Below, piece after piece: positions 39,233 through 48,265 of a stretch of 64,000 nt of DNA. The notes under the pieces are model-generated. The model worked only from the letters and a program-made list of their open reading frames with translations. It had not been told where the DNA came from and did not search any database. Location: NCBI RefSeq assembly GCF_900113225.1, contig NZ_FOZE01000001.1, forward strand, positions 682,001 through 746,000, read 5' to 3'. Origin of the DNA: Mitsuaria sp. PDC51. Lineage in GTDB: Bacteria; Pseudomonadota; Gammaproteobacteria; Burkholderiales; Burkholderiaceae_C. Made by a program: the position numbers and the translations under genes. Positions within the stretch are counted from its first letter, which is position 1, and each line of letters starts with the position of its first letter.

Positions 39233-39568
39233 TCAGGACTGGCGCACGCGGATGCGCAGTTCGCCCTCGAGCAGCAGGCCTTCCTCGCGCAGCAGCCGCA
39301 GCAGCGTCGGCTGCAGGTGCCGCAGCTTGGCGGCGATGGCGGCGTTGTCGGCGACCAGGGTCCAGCCCTGCTCGTCCAGCGTGCCGGCCTGGACGAAGCG
39401 CTTCATCGCGCCCGGCAGCGCCACGCTCACCGCGGCCAGGTGCCGCTGCGACAGCGCCAGCTGCTGCCCCAGCCGCGCCAGCACGCCGTGCTGCGACATC
39501 GCCCGGCCGAAGTCCAGCGGATCGGGCGCTTCGGGCTTGACGCGGGGTGGCAGGTAGCGGGGCGGCAT
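39233..39568 (-). CDS. DUF721 (DciA-like) protein
   Basis: 111 residues. It resembles DUF721 proteins, which include DciA, the loader of the replicative helicase in bacteria lacking DnaC. Segments such as LDFGRAMSQHGVLARLGQQL and AAIAAKLRHLQPTLLRLL fit. The start MPPRYLPP at 39568 is preferred; longer in-frame options lack similarity. It is divergent from secA, a frequent arrangement in Burkholderiales. Replication function is inferred from the family and not shown here. Confidence 0.7.
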   Translation of the reverse strand: MPPRYLPPRVKPEAPDPLDFGRAMSQHGVLARLGQQLALSQRHLAAVSVALPGAMKRFVQAGTLDEQGWTLVADNAAIAAKLRHLQPTLLRLLREEGLLLEGELRIRVRQS

Positions 39569-39823
39569 GGGTCGGCAGTGTAGTCCCGGCACTGGAAAAC
39601 CCGCATCCGGACCGGCACGGCGCGCGCCTGGGCCGGCCCGGGCGCGCGAGGGGCGGGTGCTAAACTCCGCCGGTTTTTTTCCGCGCTGGCGCTTGCAGGC
39701 CGGGGTTTGCGTCCCCAACTGCACCGGTCGCGCGGAACTGCCCTCGGAGGCCGCCCACGAGGCGGTCCGGCGGGCGTCCGAGCCCGGTCGACCGGGCCCC
39801 ACAAAAGAACTTCACGAAGCCGC

Positions 39824-42583
39824 ATGTTGCCCAAGCTTTTGACCCAGATTTTCGGCAGTCGGAACGAGCGCCTGCTCAAGACCTACCGCAAGGTCGTCCA
39901 GCAGATCAACGCGCTGGAACCGCAGTTCGAAGGCCTGAGCGACGACCAGTTGCGCGCCAAGACCGAGGAGTTCAAGCAGCGCATCGCCAAGGGCGAGACC
40001 GTCGACGACATCCTGCCGGAGGCCTTCGCCGTCTGCCGCGAGGGCAGCAAGCGCGTCCTCAAGATGCGCCACTTCGACGTGCAGCTGATCGGCGGCATGG
40101 TCCTGAACGCCGGCAAGATCGCTGAAATGCGCACCGGCGAAGGCAAGACCCTGATGGCCACGCTGCCGGTCTACCTGAATGCGCTGACCGGCAAGGGCGT
40201 GCACGTCGTGACGGTCAACGACTACCTCGCGCGTCGCGACGCCGAGTGGATGGGCCGCCTGTACCGCTTCCTCGGCCTGACCGTGGGCATCAACTACTCG
40301 GGCCTGCCGCGCGACGAGAAGCAGGCCGCGTACAACGCCGACGTCACCTACGGCACCAACAACGAATACGGCTTCGACCACCTGCGCGACAACATGGTCT
40401 ACGAGGTCCGCGACCGCGTGCAGCGCGGCCTGGCCTACGCGATCGTCGACGAGGTGGACTCGATCCTGATCGACGAGGCGCGCACCCCGCTGATCATCTC
40501 CGGCCAGGCCGAGGACCACACCCAGCTCTACGTCGCGATCAACGCGGTCGCGCCGCAGCTCAAGCGCCAGATCGGCGAGCTGGACCCGCGCACCGGCGAG
40601 GGCGTGATCGAGCCGGGCGACTTCACCGTCGACGAGAAGTCGCACCAGATCTACCTGACGGAAGACGGCCACGAGAACGCCGAGCGGCTGCTGTCGCAGG
40701 CCGGGCTGCTGACCGAGGGCGCGTCGCTCTACGACGCCGCCAACATCACCCTGATGCACCACCTGTACGCCTCGCTGCGGGCGCACCACGTGTATCACCG
40801 CGACACGCATTACGTCGTGCAGAACGGCGAGGTCGTGATCGTCGACGAGTTCACCGGCCGCCTGATGACGGGCCGCCGCTGGAGCGATGGCCTGCACCAG
40901 GCCGTCGAGGCCAAGGAAGGCGTGCAGATCCAGGCCGAGAACCAGACGCTGGCCTCGGTCACCTTCCAGAACTACTTCCGCATGTACGGCAAGCTGTCCG
41001 GCATGACCGGCACGGCCGACACCGAGGCCTACGAGTTCCAGGAGATCTACGGCCTGGAGACCGTGGTGATCCCGCCGAACCGCCCGACGGTGCGCCGCGA
41101 CGAGCTGGACCTGGTCTACAAGACCACGAAGGAGAAGTACGACGCCGTCACGCAGGACATCCGCGACTGCCACGAGCGCGGCCAGCCGGTGCTGGTGGGC
41201 ACGACCTCGATCGAGAACTCGGAGAAGGTCTCCGAGCTGCTGACCAAGGCCAAGCTCCCGCACCAGGTGCTGAACGCCAAGCAGCATGCGCGCGAGGCAG
41301 ACATCATCACCCAGGCCGGTCGTCCGGGCGTGATCACGATCGCGACCAACATGGCGGGCCGTGGCACCGACATCGTGCTGGGCGGCAGCATCGAGAAGGA
41401 CGTGGTCGCGATCGAGAACGACGAGGCCCTGTCCGAGTCCGAGAAGCAGGCCAAGATCGCCGCGCTCAAGGCCGAATGGCAGCAGCTGCACGAGCAGGTG
41501 AAGGCCGCCGGCGGCCTGCGCGTGATCTCCACCGAGCGCCACGAGAGCCGCCGCATCGACAACCAGCTGCGCGGCCGCTCGGGCCGCCAGGGCGACCCGG
41601 GCTCGTCGCGCTTCTACCTGTCGCTGGACGACCAGCTGATGCGCATCTTCGCGGGCGACCGCGTGCGCGCCATCATGGACCGCCTGAAGATGCCCGAGGG
41701 CGAGGCGATCGAGGCCGGCATCGTGACGCGCTCGATCGAGAGCGCGCAGCGCAAGGTCGAGGCCCGCAACTTCGACATCCGCAAGCAGCTGCTCGAGTAC
41801 GACGACGTGTCGAACGACCAGCGCAAGGTCATCTACCAGCAGCGCAACGAGATCCTCGAGGCCGAGGACCTGCTGGCGCAGATCTCGCATCTGCGCACCG
41901 GCACGCTGACCGACGTGGTGCGCGGCTTCGTGCCGGAGGAATCGCTCGAGGAGCAATGGGACCTGGTGGCGCTGGAGCGCGTGCTGCGCGACGAGTGGAA
42001 GCTCGAGGTGCCGCTGGGCGAGATGCTCAAGAAGAGCGAGACGCTGACCGACGAGGATGTGCTGAACGCCGTGCTCAAGGCCGGCGACGCCGCCTTCCAG
42101 GACAAGCTGGACCGCGTCGGCCTGGAGCAGTTCACGCCCTTCATGCGCATGGTGCTGCTGCAGAGCATCGACCAGCACTGGCGCGAGCACCTCGCGTCGC
42201 TGGACTACCTGCGCCAGGGTATCCACCTGCGCGGCTACGCGCAGAAGAACCCCAAGCAGGAATACAAGCGCGAGGCCTTTGAGCTGTTCTCGCAGCTGCT
42301 GGACGCGGTGAAGCTGGAAGTGACGCGCGTGCTGCTGAACGTGCGCATCCAGTCGCAGGAGGAGGCCACCGCCGCCGCCGACGCGATCGAGCAGCGCGCC
42401 GAGAACGTCAGCAACGTGACCTACACCCATCCGAACGAGGATGGCTCGGTGTCGCAGGACGCGGCGCCGGTGGCGGGCGGCACGCAGGCCGTGCCCAGCG
42501 AGTGGGGCCATGTCGGCCGCAACGATCCCTGCCCGTGCGGCAGCGGCAAGAAGTTCAAGAGCTGCCACGGCAAGCTGGCCTGA
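39824..42583 (+). CDS. secA: Preprotein translocase ATPase SecA
   Basis: 919 residues. Walker A GEGKT is at 105-109, with [19 protein letters not shown], the [20 protein letters not shown]-like motif, [16 protein letters not shown] and [15 protein letters not shown] in motor domain 2. The C-terminus has the zinc-binding [14 protein letters not shown] that binds SecB and lipids. It drives Sec-dependent export with SecYEG. The 255-bp leader shared with DUF721 holds a TAAACT -10-like element at 39661-39666 and several GC-rich inverted repeats. A strong terminator follows. Confidence 0.97.
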   Translation: MLPKLLTQIFGSRNERLLKTYRKVVQQINALEPQFEGLSDDQLRAKTEEFKQRIAKGETVDDILPEAFAVCREGSKRVLKMRHFDVQLIGGMVLNAGKIAEMRTGEGKTLMATLPVYLNALTGKGVHVVTVNDYLARRDAEWMGRLYRFLGLTVGINYSGLPRDEKQAAYNADVTYGTNNEYGFDHLRDNMVYEVRDRVQRGLAYAIVDEVDSILIDEARTPLIISGQAEDHTQLYVAINAVAPQLKRQIGELDPRTGEGVIEPGDFTVDEKSHQIYLTEDGHENAERLLSQAGLLTEGASLYDAANITLMHHLYASLRAHHVYHRDTHYVVQNGEVVIVDEFTGRLMTGRRWSDGLHQAVEAKEGVQIQAENQTLASVTFQNYFRMYGKLSGMTGTADTEAYEFQEIYGLETVVIPPNRPTVRRDELDLVYKTTKEKYDAVTQDIRDCHERGQPVLVGTTSIENSEKVSELLTKAKLPHQVLNAKQHAREADIITQAGRPGVITIATNMAGRGTDIVLGGSIEKDVVAIENDEALSESEKQAKIAALKAEWQQLHEQVKAAGGLRVISTERHESRRIDNQLRGRSGRQGDPGSSRFYLSLDDQLMRIFAGDRVRAIMDRLKMPEGEAIEAGIVTRSIESAQRKVEARNFDIRKQLLEYDDVSNDQRKVIYQQRNEILEAEDLLAQISHLRTGTLTDVVRGFVPEESLEEQWDLVALERVLRDEWKLEVPLGEMLKKSETLTDEDVLNAVLKAGDAAFQDKLDRVGLEQFTPFMRMVLLQSIDQHWREHLASLDYLRQGIHLRGYAQKNPKQEYKREAFELFSQLLDAVKLEVTRVLLNVRIQSQEEATAAADAIEQRAENVSNVTYTHPNEDGSVSQDAAPVAGGTQAVPSEWGHVGRNDPCPCGSGKKFKSCHGKLA

Positions 42584-42605
42584 TCCGGTCTTGCTCCCGC
42601 TGATG

Positions 42606-42637
42606 AACGGCGCCCCTCGCGGGCGCCGTTTTGTTTT
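42606..42637 (+). terminator. Intrinsic terminator of secA
   Basis: AACGGCGCCC pairs with GGGCGCCGTT around CTCGC, followed by TTTTGTTTT. It is the most classical Rho-independent terminator in the window. Confidence 0.9.
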
Positions 42638-42666
42638 GGTGCCCTCCTCGCGGTCCTGCAAAGAAA

Positions 42667-42710
42667 CTCCCTCGCCCCGCTTGCGGGGAGAGGGCGGTGG
42701 TGAGGGGCCG
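42667..42710. repeat. Dispersed palindromic repeat, copy 1
   Basis: CCCTCGCCCCGC-TT-GCGGGGAGAGGG followed by CGGTGGTGAGGGGCC. The same palindrome-plus-GGGTGAG layout occurs at 56721-56757 and 63597-63636. It is intergenic, between the secA terminator and argJ. Confidence 0.75.
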
Positions 42711-42799
42711 AGCCTCCTACAATCCCGCGCGCGGGCGCCGACGCTCGCGCTCGCACCGGACCGCCGCGTCCGGACGCCGACCCTCAACGACCGCCCACC

Positions 42800-44029
42800 A
42801 TGCCCGTCAACCTGACCGCTCCCGATCCGCAAACCCTGCTGCCCGTGCCCGGCGTGCGCTTGGGCGTCACGATGGCCGGCGTGCGCAAGGCCAACCGTCG
42901 CGACCTCACGGTGATCGCGCTCGACGAGGGCGCCAGCGTCGCCGGCGTCTTCACCGCCAACCGCTTCTGCGCCGCGCCGGTGCAGGTCTGCCGCGAGCAC
43001 CTCGCGTCGGGCGCGGCGATCCGCGCGATCGTCATCAACACCGGCAATGCCAACGCCGGCACGGGCGCCGACGGCCTGGCGCGCGCGCGCCAGACCTGCG
43101 ACGCGCTCGCCGCCGAATTGAAGCTCGACGCGAAGCAGGTGCTGCCGTTCTCGACCGGCGTGATCATGGAGACGCTGCCGGTGGACCGCATCGTCGCCGG
43201 CCTGCCTGCGGCGATCGCCGCGCTGAAGCCGGACCACTGGGGCGAGGCCGCCGCCGGCATCATGACCACGGACACGCTGCCCAAGGCCTGCTCGCGCCAG
43301 CTCACCATCGGCGGCCGGACGGTCACCATCTCCGGCGTGTCCAAGGGCGCCGGCATGATCCGCCCGAACATGGCGACGATGCTGGGCTTCGTCGCCACCG
43401 ACGCGGTGCTCGCGCCGGAGCTGCTGCAGCCCCTGGTCAAGGAAGCGGCCGACCTGTCCTTCAACCGCATCACCATCGATGGCGACACCTCGACGAACGA
43501 TTCCTTCGTGCTGATCGCCACGCACCAGGCCGGCCACGATCGCATCACCTCGCTGACCAGCGCCGAAGGCCGCGCGCTGCGCGACGCCGTGGTGGCGGTC
43601 TCGCAGCAGCTGGCGCAGGCCATCGTGCGCGACGGCGAGGGCGCGACCAAGTTCATCTCGGTGGTGGTGCAGGGCGGCAAGACCGAAGAGGAATGCCGCA
43701 AGGCGGCCTACGCGATCGCGCACTCGCCGCTGGTGAAGACCGCGTTCTTCGCCAGCGATCCCAACCTGGGCCGCATCCTGGCGGCGGTCGGTTATGCCGG
43801 CATCGACGACCTCGACCAGGGCCTGATCGACCTGTTCCTCGACGACGTGCATGTCGTGACCAAGGGTGGCCGCCGCCCCGAGTACAAGGAAGAGGACGGC
43901 CAGCGCGTGATGAAGCAGAGCGAGATCACGGTGCGGGTGCACCTGAACCGCGGTCCGGCCGAGACGACGGTCTGGACCTGCGACTTCAGCCACGAGTACG
44001 TGACGATCAACGCGGACTACCGCTCCTGA
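42800..44029 (+). CDS. argJ: Bifunctional ornithine acetyltransferase/N-acetylglutamate synthase ArgJ
   Basis: 409 residues. ArgJ recycles the acetyl group from N-acetylornithine to glutamate in arginine synthesis; some members also use acetyl-CoA. It is made as a precursor that cleaves itself before T193 in [10 protein letters not shown], the nucleophile of the beta chain. Other motifs are [24 protein letters not shown] and [16 protein letters not shown] element near 42717 could be its -10. The arginase gene at 13.6-14.5 kb would run the reverse, catabolic direction. Confidence 0.95.
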   Translation: MPVNLTAPDPQTLLPVPGVRLGVTMAGVRKANRRDLTVIALDEGASVAGVFTANRFCAAPVQVCREHLASGAAIRAIVINTGNANAGTGADGLARARQTCDALAAELKLDAKQVLPFSTGVIMETLPVDRIVAGLPAAIAALKPDHWGEAAAGIMTTDTLPKACSRQLTIGGRTVTISGVSKGAGMIRPNMATMLGFVATDAVLAPELLQPLVKEAADLSFNRITIDGDTSTNDSFVLIATHQAGHDRITSLTSAEGRALRDAVVAVSQQLAQAIVRDGEGATKFISVVVQGGKTEEECRKAAYAIAHSPLVKTAFFASDPNLGRILAAVGYAGIDDLDQGLIDLFLDDVHVVTKGGRRPEYKEEDGQRVMKQSEITVRVHLNRGPAETTVWTCDFSHEYVTINADYRS

Positions 44030-44061
44030 TCGAAGCCGCCGAGGGCGGTGCATGACGCGCG

Positions 44062-44085
44062 AACGGCGGCCCGAGGGCCGCCGTT
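44062..44085. terminator. Hairpin between argJ and the convergent SPOR gene
   Basis: AACGGCGGCCC pairs with GGGCCGCCGTT (11 bp, very short loop) and lies 32 bases after argJ and 13 bases after the SPOR-protein stop on the other strand. It can serve both genes. Confidence 0.7.
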
Positions 44086-44098
44086 GTCGTCTGTCGCG

Positions 44099-45535
44099 TC
44101 AGAAATCGACGGCGCGCGTGCCGCGCATGCCGCGCGCCAGCAGCGTCGCGTTGATGAGCTGCGCTTCCTCGCGGCTGCCGAAGGGCCAGACGGCCGCGCG
44201 CCAGCCGTCCTTGGTCTGGAAGACCTCGCCGTTGGGCACGGCGTTGCCGCCCAGCGTCTGGCCGATCATCTCGCGCATGCGCGCCAGCTGGGCCTCGGCA
44301 TCGGCCTTGTTCTTCTGCGGCTGACCGACCAGCGCCACCAGCTTGCCGCCGGGCGCGGCGTCGCGCTTCATCAGGTTGCCCAGGCCGGCGTCGTCCACGC
44401 TCACCCGGCGCTCGGCCTCCGGCGACGAGGCGGCCGGCTTGCCGGCGTCCGGCGCCGGGCTCTCCTTCGCGGTGGCGGCGGCCGCCTGCTCGCGCTGGGC
44501 CCGCTCCACGCCGCTTTGCAGCGTCGGGCGGATGCTCGGGATCGCGGGTGCGCTCGGCGCCGTGGCGGCGGTCGCGGCGCTTGCGGGGGCCGAAGACGCC
44601 GCAGCGGCGGAAGTGGCTGAGGCGACCGAAGCGTCGGCCGAGGGAGCGACTTGCGAGGCAGCGGCGCTCGCGGCCGTCGGTGCCTCGGACGCCGCGGCAG
44701 CCGGCGCCGATGCCGATGCCGATGCCGACGCGGCGGAAGCCGCCTGCGTCGCCAGGGCCGCGGACGCCGCCGACGCGGCCTCGGCCGCGGCCTGCGCGGC
44801 GCGCTCTTCCTCCGATGGCTTGGACGACGGCCACAGCGCCCAGACCGCGGCGATGAGCACGAGTGCGCCAACGCTGGCAGCCACGCCCAGCCGCGCCGGA
44901 TCCAGCGCGCGTCGACCCAGCACCCGGTCGCGCCGGCCGACGAGCACCCGTCGTCGCGCCGGCCCCGCATCGAAGGCGGCGCTCAGCAGCACCAATTCCA
45001 TCGGCCATGCACCAGCCTGGTTCGTGTCGGCGGCCAGCGCGCGTTCATCGATCTCGACGCGCCGCAGCGGCAGTTCCTCCGGCGCGGCGGTGAAGCCGTG
45101 GTCCAGCGCCATCGCGGCCACCGCCGAGGTCTTCAGCCCCGGGATGAATTCATCGACCCACGCCGGCCGAGGCCCGTTCCCCGCGCCCTTGCGCTGCCAT
45201 GGCAGGCGTCGCTTCGCCGGCGCGGGGGCGGCGCCCTCGGGCGGCGCGGTGGCGGCCTCGAGGCTCGGTTCCTTGGGCAGCGCCTGCGCCATGAAGGGCA
45301 GGGCGACGGCACCGACGGTGTGCACGTCCGCGATGCCGATGCGACGCGCCAGCGGATGTTTGTTGTGCCAGTTCACCAGCAGCCAGGCGACGACGTCCGG
45401 CGACGGTCCTTCCCACGGCGCGGCCGGCGCGGCGGGGGCGGGCGTGGCGGCGGGCGCGACCGCGCCGCCGTCGGGCGGCGGGGCGGTCGGGTCGACGTCG
45501 GGCGAGGCGGGGGTATCGTCCATGGCGCCGGCCAT
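44099..45535 (-). CDS. SPOR-domain membrane protein
   Basis: 478 residues. A Pro/Ala-rich cytoplasmic N-terminal part (about 1-255) is followed by one membrane helix (LGVAASVGALVLIAAVWALW), a long Ala/Ser-rich periplasmic linker and a C-terminal SPOR-like domain (about 410-478: KADAEAQLARMREMIG, GWRAAVWPFGSREEAQLINA). SPOR domains bind denuded glycan strands and target proteins to division sites, so a role at the septum is likely; the cytoplasmic part is unrecognised. The start is uncertain between ATG 45535 and ATG 45523. The linker contains GCCGAT-type microrepeats. Confidence 0.75.
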   Translation of the reverse strand: MAGAMDDTPASPDVDPTAPPPDGGAVAPAATPAPAAPAAPWEGPSPDVVAWLLVNWHNKHPLARRIGIADVHTVGAVALPFMAQALPKEPSLEAATAPPEGAAPAPAKRRLPWQRKGAGNGPRPAWVDEFIPGLKTSAVAAMALDHGFTAAPEELPLRRVEIDERALAADTNQAGAWPMELVLLSAAFDAGPARRRVLVGRRDRVLGRRALDPARLGVAASVGALVLIAAVWALWPSSKPSEEERAAQAAAEAASAASAALATQAASAASASASASAPAAAASEAPTAASAAASQVAPSADASVASATSAAAASSAPASAATAATAPSAPAIPSIRPTLQSGVERAQREQAAAATAKESPAPDAGKPAASSPEAERRVSVDDAGLGNLMKRDAAPGGKLVALVGQPQKNKADAEAQLARMREMIGQTLGGNAVPNGEVFQTKDGWRAAVWPFGSREEAQLINATLLARGMRGTRAVDF

Positions 45536-45618
45536 TGTGCGTCAGCCCCTGCGGGCCGATCGCCGCGCGACCGGGGCGAAGGCCCTGGAATTCGAGGCTT
45601 CGGCCCGGTCCCGTCCCC

Positions 45619-45647
45619 TTGAGAAGCGGGCATGGGATTTGTATGGT
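45619..45647 (+). promoter_or_regulatory. Sigma-70-like promoter, possibly leaderless transcript
   Basis: TTGAGA (45619-45624) and TATGGT (45642-45647) are 17 bases apart. Transcription would begin near 45654, right at the ATG at 45655, implying a leaderless mRNA for the response regulator. Confidence 0.5.
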
Positions 45648-45654
45648 GGAACGC

Positions 45655-46746
45655 ATGCCGTCCTTGCCGCTCCCGCCACCTCGACCCCCCCAGCCGCGCG
45701 CCGACATGCCGCCCGCCCGCACCGAAGAGGCCGTCGATGCCAGCGCTTCCGGGACGGGAACCGGATCTCCTGGCTCCTCGGGCATGGGTGATGGCGCAGG
45801 CGTTGGCACTGGCACTGGCGCCGACGCCCGCACCCGCCTGCTGGTCGTGCAGGCGCTGAGCGTGCAGCCGCTGGCCGCCGTGCTGGAGGAGAGCGGCTAC
45901 GAGCTGCTCCGCGCCGCGGATGCGATCGCGGCGGTAGACGGCCTGGGCGCGCGGCCCTCGCTGGTGATCATGGACATGACCCTGCCCGACCTGCCGGGCG
46001 ACGGCCCGCTGGCGTTGCTGCGGCGGCTGGCCGCCGGCCCGGCGCCGGTGCTGACGCTGAGCCGGCCGCAGGACCCGCCGCGGATCGGCGCGCTGCTGAC
46101 CGCCGGGGCGGCCGAGTGCCTGATCAAGCCAGTGCGCATGAGCGAGCTGCTGATGCGGATCGAGCGCCTGCTGCGCCCGGCGCGCGGCACGGGCACGGCG
46201 GCGCCGCGCCGGCCGACGGCCAGCATGACGGTGCGCGAGCGTGACGGCCACTGCGCCTGGCAGACGCCGCAGGCGCGGGCCTTGATGGGCGCCTACTTCC
46301 CGCCGCCGTGGTCGGACCATGCGCGCCTGCCGCCGGAGGTGCTGGCCTGGCTGCACCGCGAGGCGCTGCGTCGGCGCGCCGGCGCGCCGCCGTCCTCGCT
46401 CACTGTGGCGCCGCCCTCCGGCGCACCGCGCCAGCGCCTGAGCTTCGCGCTGATGGCCGCCGACCCCGAGGTCATCGGCGACGGCCACTGGCTGCTGGTC
46501 CTGCGCGAAGCCGACGAGGCCGCCAGCATCGCGACGCTGGCCAAGGCGCTGGACCTGCCGCAGGCCGACGCCGAACTGCTCTTCGGCCTGCTGGGCCGCC
46601 CGCGCCCGGAGCAGCAGGCCGAGGCCCTGGGCCTGAGCGAGGCGGCCTACGGGACGCGGGTCGACGCGCTGTGCCGCCGCCTGGCGGTGAGCGACCTGAT
46701 GCAGGCGCTCGAGCGCGCCCGCCAGGTCCTTGACCGGCCGGCCTGA
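45655..46746 (+). CDS. Response regulator-like protein: degenerate receiver, PAS-like region, LuxR-type HTH
   Basis: 363 residues. After a Pro/Gly-rich N-terminus (1-58), a receiver-like domain (about 60-174) has phosphoacceptor-type D107 (IMDMTLPD) and K158 (LIKP), but the acidic pair that binds Mg is replaced by Q66-A67, so phosphorylation is doubtful. Residues about 188-290 resemble the PAS-like module found before LuxR DNA-binding domains (GHCAWQTPQARALM, LPPEVLAWLHREA, GHWLLVLREADEA). The C-terminus (about 296-355) has a LuxR-type helix-turn-helix, EALGLSEAAYGTRVDALCRR. No sensor kinase is adjacent. ATG 45643 is an alternative start. Confidence 0.72.
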   Translation: MPSLPLPPPRPPQPRADMPPARTEEAVDASASGTGTGSPGSSGMGDGAGVGTGTGADARTRLLVVQALSVQPLAAVLEESGYELLRAADAIAAVDGLGARPSLVIMDMTLPDLPGDGPLALLRRLAAGPAPVLTLSRPQDPPRIGALLTAGAAECLIKPVRMSELLMRIERLLRPARGTGTAAPRRPTASMTVRERDGHCAWQTPQARALMGAYFPPPWSDHARLPPEVLAWLHREALRRRAGAPPSSLTVAPPSGAPRQRLSFALMAADPEVIGDGHWLLVLREADEAASIATLAKALDLPQADAELLFGLLGRPRPEQQAEALGLSEAAYGTRVDALCRRLAVSDLMQALERARQVLDRPA

Positions 46747-46771
46747 GCCGGACAGGGGACAATCCGGCCCC

Positions 46772-48103
46772 ATGTCCGCCGGAAATCCCCTGTTCAGCTC
46801 CCCTGTTCCCGACACGCCCGCGCCCGACGAGCGCCAGCGCTTCCTGCGCCTGCTGCGCACCGCGCTGGCCGAGCGCCGCTTCCAGCGCCTGCTGCTGGGC
46901 CGCCATGAGGGCGAGGACGCCTCGATCGAGCGCCTGACGGTGCGCGACATCGAACTGCGCGGCGAGCGCGCGCTCAGCTTCCTGTGGCGGCACAAGACCA
47001 AGGACGTGACCAAGAACCATCCGCTGGAGGAAGGCCTGGCGCTGCTGGAGCAGCTGCTGGGCCGCGATTTCCAGCAGGCCCACCTGGACACGCTCGGCGA
47101 GGAGGTCCAGCTGCGCTTCAGCCGCAAGGGCAAGCCGCTGCTGCAGGTGGGGAAGAAGGCCGCGCCGCAGGCGGGCGGCCCGGCCGGCCCCGACGGCCCG
47201 GCCGGCGAGGGCGCTTCGGTCGCGCCCGGCGGCCATGACCGCGCCAAGCCGCGCGAGCTGTCGATGGCGCAGCCCTTCTGGCGCGACCTGGGCGTCACCC
47301 ACGAGCTCAAGGGCCAGGCCGCGCTGGTGCCGGCGATGGCGCGCAAGTGGAAGCAGATCAACAAGTTCATCGAGATCTTCGGCGCCGCGGTCCGCAAGGC
47401 GGGCCTGGACGCTCCGGCCGGCGCGGACCGCCCGGTGCGGGTGGCCGACTTCGGTTCCGGCAAGGGCTACCTGACCTTCGCGATGCACGACTGGCTGCGC
47501 GCGCAGGGCCTGGTGCCGCAGGTGCAGGGCGTGGAGCTCAAGCAGGACATGGTGGCGCTGGGCAACGCGGCCGCGGCCCGGCACGGGCTGGCGGGACTGA
47601 GCTTCGAGCATGGCGACGTGCGCGAGCGCGGCGACCAGCCGCTGGACGTCATGGTCGCGCTGCATGCCTGCGACATCGCGACCGACCACGCGATGCACTT
47701 CGGCCTGCGCAGCGGCGCGCGGATCATCATGTGCGCGCCCTGCTGCCACAAGGAGATCCGGCCGCAGATGAACACGCCGGCCGCGCTGCGGCCGCTGCTG
47801 CAGCACGGCATCCACCTGGGCCAGGAGGCCGAGATGGTCACCGACTCGCTGCGCGCGCTGCTGCTGGAGCTGATGGGCTACGACACGCAGGTCATCGAGT
47901 TCATCGCGTTGGAGCACACCAGCAAGAACAAGATGGTGCTGGCGGTGAAGCGGCCGCAAGACCTGGCCCCGGCGCGGCGCGCGGAGCTGCTGTCGCAGCT
48001 CGACGAGATCAAGCGTTTCTACGGCCTGCGCAGCCAGGCGCTGGAGACGCTGCTGCGCGTCGAAGGGCGGCTCGAGGTCGACGGCGGCGTGAACCGCGCG
48101 TGA
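46772..48103 (+). CDS. SAM-dependent methyltransferase, METTL25/RRNAD1-like
   Basis: 443 residues. A unique N-terminal region (1-190) with RRFQRLLLGRHEG and LSFLWRHKTKDVTKN precedes a class I methyltransferase domain: SAM motif VADFGSGKGYLTF (about 224-236), acidic VQGVELKQDM, LHACDIATD, and the CAPCCHKEIR Cys/His motif (321-330) characteristic of the Methyltransf_32 group. Eukaryotic relatives are METTL25 and RRNAD1; the substrate here is unknown. A GACAAT -10-like element at 46758-46763 places transcription start at or next to ATG 46772, suggesting leaderless translation. Confidence 0.78.
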   Translation: MSAGNPLFSSPVPDTPAPDERQRFLRLLRTALAERRFQRLLLGRHEGEDASIERLTVRDIELRGERALSFLWRHKTKDVTKNHPLEEGLALLEQLLGRDFQQAHLDTLGEEVQLRFSRKGKPLLQVGKKAAPQAGGPAGPDGPAGEGASVAPGGHDRAKPRELSMAQPFWRDLGVTHELKGQAALVPAMARKWKQINKFIEIFGAAVRKAGLDAPAGADRPVRVADFGSGKGYLTFAMHDWLRAQGLVPQVQGVELKQDMVALGNAAAARHGLAGLSFEHGDVRERGDQPLDVMVALHACDIATDHAMHFGLRSGARIIMCAPCCHKEIRPQMNTPAALRPLLQHGIHLGQEAEMVTDSLRALLLELMGYDTQVIEFIALEHTSKNKMVLAVKRPQDLAPARRAELLSQLDEIKRFYGLRSQALETLLRVEGRLEVDGGVNRA

Positions 48104-48133
48104 AGCTCCCCGGAAGGCCGCTGCGCCGAGGGT

Positions 48134-48154
48134 GCTGCCTGAAATTGAGGCAGC
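48134..48154 (+). terminator. Hairpin after the methyltransferase gene
   Basis: GCTGCCT pairs with AGGCAGC around GAAATTG, 31 bases after the stop. There is no T-tract; weak support. Confidence 0.4.
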
Positions 48155-48232
48155 GCAAGAAAGGTCCTGGCGGATCAAGGGCTTGAAGGCGCCGGCCTCA
48201 GCTTTTCCCACGACTTGTCCACAGCGGGCGTG

Positions 48233-48254
48233 GGCAATCGGCATGTCGATTGCC
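48233..48254. promoter_or_regulatory. Perfect inverted repeat in the leader of the PQQ dehydrogenase
   Basis: GGCAATCG-GCATGT-CGATTGCC is a perfect 8-bp inverted repeat ending 11 bases before ATG 48266. The nearby ACATGTCGAATG partly repeats CATGTCGATTG. It could be an operator or an mRNA hairpin near the ribosome-binding region; no Shine-Dalgarno sequence is visible. Confidence 0.4.
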
Positions 48255-48265
48255 GCTTCGGCGAC

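Noticed and set aside
39812-44053. A 1413-codon minus-strand frame opposite secA and argJ
   Set aside because: It is antisense to two well-supported genes, rich in His, Arg, Gln and Val as expected for the shadow frame of GC-rich coding DNA, and has no recognisable domain.
44700-44730. GCCGAT microrepeats resembling a CRISPR or satellite
   Set aside because: They are codons of the Ala/Ser-rich linker of the SPOR protein, too short and without spacers.
48215-48223. TTGTCCACA, one mismatch from a DnaA box
   Set aside because: A single isolated copy with no AT-rich region or dnaA/dnaN neighbours; not an origin.
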